Source of the DNA: Phytophthora hibernalis
Taxonomy: Eukaryota; Oomycota; Peronosporomycetes; Peronosporales; Peronosporaceae
DNA length: 64,000 nucleotides
Assembly (NCBI GenBank): GCA_012656075.1
Contig: JAAKBF010000354.1
Coordinates: 496,001-560,000, forward strand
Direction of reading: 5' to 3'
The notes under the pieces are model-generated. The model was given only the letters and a program-made list of their open reading frames with translations. It made no database searches and had not been told where the DNA came from. Position 1 is the first letter of the stretch. Each line of letters begins with the position of its first letter. A program made the translations under genes and the position numbers. Below, piece by piece: positions 42,262 through 52,154 of the stretch.

Positions 42262-42421
42262 TGGATTTATAAATTGCAGTTTTACACCTAGAGCAGTGCT
42301 ATGTTGTAGCGAGCTGCACCAATATTTGGGCTGTTTGGCTCGTTGGTAGATTCCTACTTAAGTACTGAAGTAATTAACACGAACAACGTTTTGACAAGTT
42401 TGGTCCTTTCACGTGTAGTAC

Positions 42422-43179
42422 ATGTATATCATTTCATTATATTTCGATGGTTGATACAGTACCAAGCCGTCAGCTTGTTGCCTATCAGTCCGGCCACGTC
42501 CGTTCTTAGTACTATTGTCTAGCCTAAATACGCATGCGTACCAATGGAGGCAACTGTGCTACTGGAAGAGGAGGCTTTGGGTATAGATCGTCGACTTTGA
42601 TTCTACTTACGTGCATTGTACTCGGTTGATCTGCTCAACTACAACATATTTGAAGTGGCAAGTTTCGTTTCTCCTGCAAAATGGCGATGAATATTTAGCC
42701 ACGACGGTTTTGAGAGTAATTCCTCTCCTCGGATCGAAGCCTTGAATGATTTAGGTTACTTAATAAATGCAGCGTGTGTTTCATGCCGCAGCACAACCCG
42801 CTTACATTTTGCAAACTACAGTAGAAGTACTTCGAAGTTGATGTTTTTATCATAAGTGTTGCTCACTGTAAGCGAGGCATCAACGCATATGCGCGTTTCC
42901 TCATGCACCTATCGTGTGTTTACTTGATGAGATGATGGCGCCCTGGAATTTAGACGAAAAACTTTAAATTGAACGCAGTTGACTCAAGTTAAATTTTAAG
43001 GAAGTGGATAAAGTCACACAGTGGGCGCAGCGTAATTTAAAAATAAAAACCGAAACAAAAAATAAAATTCCGAGCACGCATTAAATTTCCCTATATTTGA
43101 AAATAGAGAAACACCTCCTCTCCCCCATCCCCGGCCGTCTCTCAACCTTTCATTTCGAAATCCACCGAAAATACGAAGC
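42422..43179. other. Intergenic, no supported gene
   Basis: AT-rich sequence between the right arm and the MULE gene. I found no clear MULE terminal inverted repeat. Confidence 0.5.
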
Positions 43180-44162
43180 ATGGCGAGTGTCGCGTCGTCG
43201 AGCTCCGGCGCGGAGGCTGACATCGAGCCGACAGAGGCAACCGCCCCCGAGGCCCACGTCCCTGCAACTACTGTCTATGCACACCCACTGGAACAGCGCC
43301 AATATGCAAGCTGGGAGGACTTCTTTGCAGCTTTCGCCGCGTATCAGGATGCAACGCATCAAGTATTCAAGAAACGGACGTCTACGAGCGTGGCCGCGAG
43401 GAATGCTGAGCTAGACAGGAGGGGTACGCTGACGGCTAAGACGCAGATCCCGCTCGCGTTCGAAAAATACTACCGTCGGCTATGCTGTACGCATGGTTGA
43501 AACCGCCCAAGTCGCTCAAAAGGAAAGAGAAAGAACTACTTCGTGAAATCTACGCAATGTGAGGCGCAACTGTCACTCACGGTGGTGTGGGCGGCGGACA
43601 GGGGCTTCCAAGTGACCGTGACGCAGCAAAACACGACGCACAACCACGGGCTGGGACCAGTGACTTACGAAAACCATCCTGTCAACCGCCGCGTCGATGA
43701 GGCGGATGTGATTAACTTCGTCGACGAGCTCCAAATAGGTGGGGCGAAAAAGAGGCTCATCTTGGAGTATTTGAGACGGAAAACGGGTAAGATGCCTCGT
43801 GAGGTCTCGCTAACATGCTAGTTAATTAAACTTATTTGTTATTTGCTGTCTTTAGGGAAGAAGGTTACGCTGAGAGATGTCCACAACCTCGTCCAGAAAC
43901 TGAAGGATGCGCGCCGCGGACAACCTCTGTTGAGGCTAGATTGGAGTCTGTTTTGCGCAGCTTTTGCGGTTCTCAAAAGGAAAACACAGCCACTATCTAC
44001 GTGGACGACGACAAGTTGTCCCAGACTATCACGTTCCAGACGCATCAAATGCGAAGATTTTTCGAGGCGTTTCCGGAGGTGCTGATGATTGACGCGACTC
44101 ATAACACAACGACGCCCGCAACAAGCTCTTCGGCTTTATGATCCACGACGTTTTTGGACACG

Positions 44163-44381
44163 TACGTGCATCGACTGAGTTTGCAACTCTTGTACGAATA
44201 TTTTGTCTAACACTGTGACTTTGCTGTGACTCTATTGACTGTGCTGTGACTTTGTGGCTTTTTGAACTCTATTGTGCTGTTGTGACTGTTATGTGACTAG
44301 AATTATGACTTTGTGGCTGTATTGTGACTTTGTGACTCTGCTGTGGTCTTGTGACTTCCGTGATATTATGTTGTATACAGG
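44163..44381 (+). repeat. TGTGACT-rich repetitive intron of the MULE gene
   Basis: A 219-bp intron (GTACGTGC...TATACAG) filled with imperfect copies of CTGTGACT / TTGTGACTTTGTGG. It is much longer than the other introns in the gene. Confidence 0.6.
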
Positions 44382-45893
44382 GGCAGTACGTGCAGCACGC
44401 ACTCATGGAAAACGAGAGTGCAGAATGTCTCACTGATGCGATTACCTCGTTTAAGTCTTTCAACCCCACGTGAGATCAAGTGCGTGCCATCATTGTGGAC
44501 AAGGACTTTGGAGAGATTTCATTGCTTGGAGATGCTTTTCCTGGTGCACGCATTCTTCTGTGTATTTTCACGTCGTGAAGTACCTTCGAACCGAGGTGGC
44601 GAAACGAGAATACGGAGTGCTGGATCGTGACAAGGTGGAAGATGCTGTACACATGATGCTGAATGCACAGACAGAGGCTGAATATGAGATCGGTCGTAAG
44701 TATTTGTACTATATCGTGGAAGGAAAGCAAATTCTGCAACATGAAGACGTTCCGGAGGCCGATCATTCGTTTTTGAAATACTTCAACACGAATTGGCACC
44801 AGTGCAGAGAAATGTGGAGCGGCTACGGACGGGTGGACGTCCCTCATCTAGGCAACACCAATAACAATCGGTACGACTTTCACGATCACTATAAACATGG
44901 TGAGTTACATTATTAACATCTTCTGCGTGGGTTTGCTAGCCTGGAGGCCGCCTGGGGGCATTTAAAAGACGCACTGAAGCCCACCATGATGCTTGATGAA
45001 TGTGTGGATACACTCATGTTCTTGCAGTCAATCGCTGAAATGGAGTACGCGAAGAAGATGACGGATGTTGGCTATATGCGTTACAGCGGGGCGGATGCGG
45101 AACTGGAAAAGCTGGCCAAGGAAGTTAGTCAATACGCGTACCAGTTCGTTGAGAGACAATTCCGTGTGGCGAACGACCGAAAGACACAATATAATATTCG
45201 AGAGCTGCAAGATCACGTATTTGAGCTGACATCCTTGGCGGAACCGGAGCGCAAGTATCACATTGGCACAAGCGTAAGTTTGTATTGAATCAATTCCTTG
45301 CATTGAATTGGAACTTATCATTTCTCTGCTTTTTGTTCATTATGAAGACTTACAGATGCTCCTGTACATTCATGAGGACGGAGCTGCTACCTTGTCGCCA
45401 TGTCATCTATTGGCGACTGCTGTCGAACAAGAGTGCAATTCCGGTCAAGCATATCCACCCGCGGTGGAGTTTAACATGTCCACTGAACATTCCTGTTAAC
45501 GAGGATGTCACAGCGGACGATGAAGCTGGGTGCAGCTCGTTTCGAGTTAGCGACTCTTCGTTAACAGCGTTCCGACACAAGGTTCTTAATGGCACCAACA
45601 AATTTCGCGTATCTCACGACGTTGCGACGCGAATAGCCGACATCATGAGTCGTAATGGTACACCTGTTTTCACGAAGATGCTGGTGGCTTTAAAGCGCTT
45701 TGAGGAGATTATAGTTGGTGGTGATGTTCCGTTTGGCTCTGAAACTTCGGTGCGGTCTGACCGACTGTCAGAAGTGAACCCGCTCTTTCAGTTATCGGCA
45801 GCGGTGCCAGCAAGCGACGTGGTCGTGAGTCCCAGCGAGAATGATGTTCCTCCAACGCTCGAAGCTGTCACAGGAAATGATCAAGGGTCTGAA

Positions 45894-46103
45894 CCAGGTC
45901 ACATTGACGGAGTGGCACCAAGCGAAAGTCACACCGACGGGGTGTCATTCATCGAAAGTCACAATGGTAAAGTGCCAACAATCGGCAGTCACACAGACAG
46001 TGTGCCAACAAGTGAGAGTCACAACGACGATGTTCCTCCAATCGAGAGTCACAGCGTCGAAGTGCCGAGAATCGAAAATCACATAGCCGGAGTATCACCA
46101 CCT
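45894..46103 (+). repeat. Seven tandem 30-bp repeats coding decapeptides
   Basis: Consecutive units read PGHIDGVAPS, ESHTDGVSFI, ESHNGKVPTI, GSHTDSVPTS, ESHNDDVPPI, ESHSVEVPRI and ENHIAGVSPP. They lie between the SWIM finger and the Ulp1-like domain and likely form a flexible spacer. Confidence 0.85.
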
Positions 46104-47374
46104 CAAGGACACCCTCTTGAAGACGCAAGCGTAAATGCTTCTGGTTTGACTTTGCCTGTGAAGATACGAAGTCGCGAGGACCCCAACCAGAGCTCCAGCG
46201 AGGACGTTTCTTTCTTCGTCTCAAAGAGTACCAAGAGCAGAGGACGCCCCAAAATACGTAAAGGTCAGAAACAGAAAGTAAAACGACAACGAATGACAGA
46301 CTCGCGCAAGGAGGCCACGAATCTGGTCCAAGGGACACTTGTACCAGCGTCCACACTCTTAAACGTATCGCGAGTGCTGAAATCTACTTTCAGTTATGAG
46401 TCTGCTCACGAGTTTTTAGCTGGTTTCACCGTGAAAACACTGGGCCCAAGAAAACAAGCTATTGCTAAGTTGATTGCCCCTCACGAGTGTGCTCGTCAAG
46501 TTAAGTTTGTTTTTACTGAACAATTTGTGGCGAAATGTCTCCGGCTTTTGGATGAGTATGCAAAATCACTCCCAGAGATCAATCAACCTGTCGGCATTCG
46601 AGTACCAAGGGTTGGAGTATTTAGTAAAGATCAGCTATACGTGATGGCTCAATATCATCACGTGATGCAAACTCTGACCGCGGCATCTGGCACCATGGAG
46701 TGGGTTCAATCGACTTCATTAAATCGACTATCAGTACCGCCTGGTCTCGATGAATACCTAAATATTGGTAAAGATAGCGCTACCGCAGCAATTCGGAGTT
46801 TGTTATTGACTATGACTCGAGAATCGCCATTCGGACGGATTCGTAATGACGCTATATTACGGTTTCGCGAAGACGAATGGCTCAACGATGACGCCTTAAT
46901 GCACGGTATGACAACGTTTCACGAAGAATACGGTCCGATTGGCATCGTTTCCCGGCATTTCGTGGGACTGAAGATATCGAAAGTAAATACAAGATTATCG
47001 AAGGTAGCGAGCCGTTTCACAGCCGCAATGGATTCGTGCTACTTCCACTCCACCTCGACAAAAATCACTGGTGCGGCGTCGTGTTCGACCTGAAATCGAC
47101 ACCACAAACGCTCACTGTGTTTGACCCTCAGCAAAAACGGAAGCACTTCGAGGAATGCGAAACCATCGTCGAAACTTTGTTCGTCGAGACCACGAAGTCG
47201 ATGGTAGCTAAACGAGAGGAACGTTTGAAGCAATCGGATGGCTACAACTGCGGTCCGCTGGTGCTGCTGTTCTTCGAGTGTACCGTGAGAGGAATAGCCT
47301 TTCCAACGTCCCCGTCAAAAAGCCTTCTACGATACTTCAGGATGCGGTATCTGCTGAAGGCACTGCATGCATAG

Positions 47375-47910
47375 GGAAACTATAGTACCTAAGACTAAAT
47401 AGTACTTGCGGTCGACCATTCAATGTTAAAAAAGATTATTTACTCGTATTCGTTCCCAGGAAATAGATAGCATTGCTTCATGTCATGCTGAAGTGGAAGA
47501 GATGTTTTGAGTGTTGCTCTGTCCGAGTTAGCTTTTTGAAGTCAAAATCACAAGTCATGCGCACGTTCGCGCAACACCAAATTGTGGTCGTACGACATTT
47601 AGACGAGAAGACGGCATTGTCGTATGCGCAATCAACTCCCCTCTTGAGTAAGATGTCTAAATTTGATGAAATTTATGAAATCCGCGCGCGTAATATATTC
47701 CTGGTTTGTGCCTTTTGTGCCTTCTGTGTCTTTGTCCACTGTTAACTCAGAGGAGGTGACTGACACGGTGACTATTATGCGCTCTTAGGTATGAAAGCAC
47801 AAACCGGCTGTGTGACTCTAACATCGATCAAATTTTAAAGCCGTAGAACGGCACTGTTGTCTGGGCATTGCCACCTAAAAGGATAATGATACGGATGAAT
47901 TGTTTGGAAC
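47375..47910. other. 3' flank of the MULE gene; no supported gene
   Basis: A 90-residue plus-strand frame (47473-47745) is AT-rich and unrecognised. The first copy of the LINE target duplication is at 47895-47910. Confidence 0.4.
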
Positions 47911-48060
47911 ACTTCCAGATTTACCGGCTAGGGCGCGTGACTCTTCGGACTCAGGGCTAGCTGGACAAGAAACACACGACCGGGAGGGATTGGGAAGGTC
48001 TGAAACCCCCGGCCATACGATCTTCAAGTGTATTTGGAGAGGCGCCACGGACTAACGACC

Positions 48061-49951
48061 ATGAAAGGTGCGCAAGGTGCATGCCCGGCAGCGGCAGAGA
48101 GTGCAGCGGCTGTAGATGGACGGGCTGGAGATGGTGCGAGTAGCGGCCAGAGCATGCAGAGTGAGGGCCAGGATGGATGGACGACGGTCAATACCCGGCG
48201 GACGCCAGCTCAAGGCGAGCGCAACAACGATAAGAAGAGATCTGGAGGACACGCCAGGAGGCGTCAGCCAAACAGCGTAGTCCTACCAGGAACACATCTA
48301 ACAAGCCGCAGTGGCAGCCGAAGACCGATGGAAGCCTTCCAGCAAGAACGCTGCGCAGGACGCAGGAGCAGACCCGAACGACGGCAAGGCTGCTTTCCAG
48401 CAGTTAAAGCGGTACTTACTAAGCAAGAGTACGTGATTCAAACGGTCATCCGCATCGGAGACCTGGCAAAGAACAGAAGATTCCAGCGATGGAGGAGCAA
48501 GCACCACGGAGAAGAGCGGACGGAGCAACATCTCCAACTACTGAAACAGGAATGGAATGATGAACCTTCGGCGGCGCAGAGGGAGAAGTATGCAAACCTG
48601 CAAAGATACTGGGATCTACGACAAGTGGAACACGGAAGAGGACAGTGCACGGTGGTAAAAGGATGGGTAGTAGACGAGAAACTAAGTCAAGGCGAGGTTG
48701 AGACCCGGCTGCTATTCTGCCATCTCCAAGGGGATGCAACAGCCAGCTGCTGACACAAGCTTGACGAGAACGGGACAACGTACGGTGGGGCAGTCAGCAA
48801 AGAGCTCATGCAGTATTCAGCTAGTCGGGAGATGGCAGAGCAGCTGAGGATGCGGGAACTGTAGTGGAGCGTGCGCTGGAACTGCGGCGGAGGACAACGG
48901 AAGAGGACCAAGCTTTGGTCATGATCCTCAACCACGAACTGGAATTGGCGCGACCCCTACTTTTCTCATCCAGTCCATGGACGCTGAAGAGCTGGCAGTC
49001 TTCACGGACCTTTTCTATGCGATTGAGTACCCGCTTTATGCGCACTTGGCGCCTGGGCAGAGATTCGGTGACGACATGTCGAGAGAAGCACTCCTAAGGC
49101 TGGTTAGTGCTGGAAGGGAAGCGACTCCTCAGCACAAGCATGATGTTGCGGACTTCAAAGAAGCGATGTCCAGGATCACGATGGATGTTGGAAAGCGACT
49201 CATAACAGTCACGTTTAAGGAAGGAGGTCGGCCGCTAGGTGGGTGGGATGGAAGCTGCCGTTTGCAGCGAAATCACTTCCTTGTGGACTAGAAGCAGCAA
49301 AGGGAACGAGCGAAAGAAACGAAGGCGCTGGTACAAATGGACTTTTATGAATTTACTGTGTCGGTGCGCAAAGGACCGTGTAGGACCTGTCATTCGCCAG
49401 GCCATCCGACCAAGTCCTGCAGACTGGAGGAAGGCGAAGTGGAGGCGCAGAAAGCCCGGGTAGACATGAGGATTCAAGGCAAGTTGCTGACGAGGACGAC
49501 GACGAGGCGGATGGAAGCGGCAGAAGATGAAATGCCCACTACGATCGAGCAGCTGCAGATGCTGCTACGGCAGAGCCGGATTCCAGCGGGCAACCACAAG
49601 CATGGCAAACAGAGCAGCGATGGAGCGCCGACGCAGCGAACGGAGAGGGCTACCTCTCCAAGCAAGCAGCGGCAGCAAGAGCCCAAGGACCGACCGGAGC
49701 TGCCAAGCGAGTGGGCGATGCATAGGCAACCCGTGCTTCAGCAACATGAGCAGCTGCAGCGCTCCACAGCAGTAGGGCAGAGAGAGACGGAGATTGAAGA
49801 TGAAGAGATGAAGACGAAAGACAGCATGCCGCCACACTTTGGGGCAGAGCCGGCGGCAGCTGAAACCAAGGCAGTGCCAACGATGGGGAGGCTACAGCAC
49901 ACCTCGGCATGGCAGCAGCCGGATAGTGAAGCGGCAGGGGAGGGAGGATGA
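48061..49951 (+). pseudogene. LINE copy 2 ORF1, gag-like with zinc knuckle
   Basis: ATG 48061 starts MKGAQGACPAAAESAAAVDG. A basic low-complexity half runs to about 48753 and loses frame. Conserved sequence resumes at 48960 (SMDAEELAVFTDLFYAIEYP, YAHLAPGQRFGDDMSREALL, MSRITMDVGKRLITVTFKEG), shifts near 49245, and reaches MDFYEFTVSVRKGPCRTCHS with PGHPTKSC completing a CX2CX4HX4C knuckle (49375-49425). A Gln/Arg-rich tail ends at TGA 49949-49951, overlapping the ORF2 ATG. ORF1 proteins bind the LINE RNA. Copy 1 lacks this ORF. Confidence 0.75.
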
Positions 49952-51577
49952 CAGAAGACGACCAGCTGCGAAGTGAAGGTTCGCGCGCGGCGGCATTTAC
50001 AAGCGAGAGAACAACAGCGCGGCAGAGGCTACCAGCGAGGTTGGACGTGGACGCTCGGATTTTGAAGAGAGGCCAAGTCGGGCGGGCCAGGGAACAAGAC
50101 GGAAGACAGTACAGCTCGGCTCTCAGCGAGGACGCGCGGAAGCCGATGGAGAGAGCTTCGGTGTCGCCGAATCGCCAAGCGCCGACAGAGTGGGGCACGA
50201 ACGAGACGAAGTCACGAGCCAAAGGGCAAAAGAAGGTTAAAACGACAAGCAGCTCGGCAGGAGACACACGATCACTCTCACCAAGAAAGAGGGGATGGTC
50301 ACCCATGAAAGGCGACAGACACAGACAACGCAAGAAGACTCCACGCAAAGAAGACCAAGCTACTCAACAACAATCGTTCATGCATCGTTACTTGCTCACG
50401 GCGCTCGACACCAACCATCCTATGCTGAACCCGGAGCAGCACGCACTTCAAGAGGCCAAGCTGACACGCAAGAGGTCAGAGTGGTGAAAGGGGAGGGCGA
50501 GCCAGCAAAGACAGCATTAGATGAACTACTGGATTTAGACGTAGTGGACGACGCAATGGCGGAGGACGAGTGGCAAGCTGTGGAGGACTGCACCTTCGTC
50601 GGCACGAGGCCACCGACAGATGAAGGGGCGTCCCTGTCCTCGTGGCGGGGTATTCTTGGGGACTCTAGTGGACGTGGCAGCTAACGGACAGTGTGGCTGG
50701 GTGGCGGGATATGCGGTGCTACACAATGTGGCGGAAGGAACGCTCAAGCCGCCGGCTGAATTGGTGGAAGCGGTCAACACTTTCAAGAAGGAAGTGCTAA
50801 ACAGGATGGTGGTCGCACTGGCTGATGAGGTGCGTGAACAGCCAGAAGAGCTGGCAGTGGCACTGGAGGCAAGTGGGATACGAACACTACATGCAGCAGC
50901 ACAGGAGGTTAGAATTTGTGCACTAGCAAACCATTATATAGCGCAGAGGAACAAGTCGGTCAAAGCGACAGTGCCACAGCACTTTTGGGTTCGTTCGGCC
51001 CATCTAAAAGAGATGGCAATCTACGCGCGAAAAACGATCTACGTCTTAGACGTGGACAGGAAGGAACGGCCAGGATGCAAGCTTACGCTTATCACAGCAT
51101 CCAACTTGGTGATGACGACGCTTTCGACAAGGGATCAGTGGAATCAATGGCAACGGGCAAGGCCATGGAACTGATTCAAGAGCTGATTGGAGCCGGCATC
51201 TTACCGGTGGTGTTAGTGCTGCGGTGGAGGTGCATTGGCAACCACTTTCAGACCATTGTCTACGACAACGAACGGTATGCAGACTACGGCAAGCAGCTGG
51301 AGGTGTTAGCGAATAGACGGAACGAAATACTGGTCAAGCACGGAGCGAGGGCATTGGACTTCATCAATTTGATGCGGAGCGGACAGCCAAGGCAGTGGCC
51401 AAGGAGTTAAAGGAGCTGAGACGAGCAGCAAAGCGCTGTAGAGGTGCAGACGAACCAGTGGATTTACGAGCGCGTAAGTGCGGCAGCAGTGACGAGGAGG
51501 ATACGGCGGGAATCATGACTACAAGCGCAATTAAGTGGACAAGACTGATCGGCGAACAGCAAAAACTGAAGGGGTAA
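49948..51577 (+). pseudogene. LINE copy 2 ORF2 N-terminal block with OTU-like protease domain
   Basis: ATG 49948 (MTEDDQLRSEGSRAAAFTSE) overlaps the ORF1 stop as ATGA. A basic region (SLSPRKRGWSPMKGD) matches copy 1. Frameshifts occur near 50480 and 50650. The OTU-like domain spans 50660-51260: LVDVAANGQCGWVAGYAVLH (Asp and putative Cys nucleophile), FWVRSAHLKEMAIYARKTIY (the W...HL..A...I pattern of OTU cores), and after a frameshift VLRWRCIGNHFQTIVYDNER (putative His). The order Cys, helical core, His matches OTU deubiquitinases. Activity is inferred, not shown. Confidence 0.65.
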
Positions 51578-52154
51578 AGCGCAGAGATCATCGGCAGCGG
51601 AGGAGACCGAAGACCAGAGGTCAGGACAACTGGATGGAGATCGCCTGGATGGAGAAGCAACCGAGGATTCGGAGAAGGCAGTGTGCGGAGATACGCAGGA
51701 TAACTGTCACATGCCGTCACTCATTTCTGCGAGAGCGCAGGAGGCCACGCTGAGCACGTGCAATGTAAGGAACAGCAGCCCGCGGGCCGCCACCAGGACA
51801 CTTACCGTCGACGCAGAGCCAGCGCAGGAGGTTGGAGCTGCTACGGGGAACCAAGGAGGTGACAGTGCAACCAAGGAGGTGCCCAGTGACACCAGCGAAG
51901 GGCAACTGGAGGAGCTTGGCCGAATCCATGACGGAAGCGGCCAGTAGGAGAGGAGGCGAGAAGATGTAATCACGATCAGTGACGCTGACACAGCCTTCGA
52001 TGAGCCACTACTACCAGACAGTGTCAGCAAAGGTTAACAGGATGAATACAAGGAGGTTAGACGACAAGGGAGAAAGTTAAAGAAGCAGAGACGGCGGCAA
52101 GAGAGCCGAGTAAGCAACAAGAACAAGCAACAGCAGCACGTCACAGACCGCACG

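Larger units (their letters stand above)
37406..42421 (-). repeat. Right arm of the large inverted duplication
   Basis: The inverted counterpart of 18521-30951: ZIP gene (minus), paired palindromes, AT-rich stretch, hairpin cluster, secreted-protein gene (plus). It lacks the three left-arm insertions and has one of its own (39618-40106). Homology fades after about 42421. Confidence 0.9.
43180..47374 (+). pseudogene. MULE transposase fused to a Ulp1-like cysteine protease, multi-exon, broken
   Basis: Start at ATG 43180 (MASVASSSSGAEADIEPTEA). The N-terminal domain has YASWEDFFAAFAAYQDATHQ and TQCEAQLSLTVVWAADRGFQ (FAR1/WRKY-GCM-like) with a frame defect near 43497. GT-AG introns are visible at about 43793-43855, 44163-44381, 44899-44940 and 45273-45348. 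The MULE core has EVLMIDATHNT (first Asp; 1-bp loss near 44117), RAIIVDKDFGEISLLGDAFP (second Asp) then LLCIFHVVKYL, and LEAAWGHLKDALKP (putative Glu). A SWIM zinc finger reads YRCSCTFMRTELLPCRHVIY. Seven 10-residue repeats and an Arg/Lys-rich segment lead to the protease: FREDEWLNDDALMHG, then after a frameshift near 46970 HLDKNHWCGVVFDL (His), LTVFDP (Asp) and QSDGYNCGPLVL (Gln, Cys). The complete catalytic set is readable. Confidence 0.82.

Noticed and set aside
18521..42421. CRISPR-like or phage-like interpretation of the spaced palindromes
   Set aside because: Spacing is irregular, repeats are unrelated to each other, and the gene content is eukaryotic.
42422..47910. Terminal inverted repeats for the MULE gene
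   Set aside because: I compared AT-rich flanks on both sides and found no convincing long inverted repeat or 9-bp duplication.
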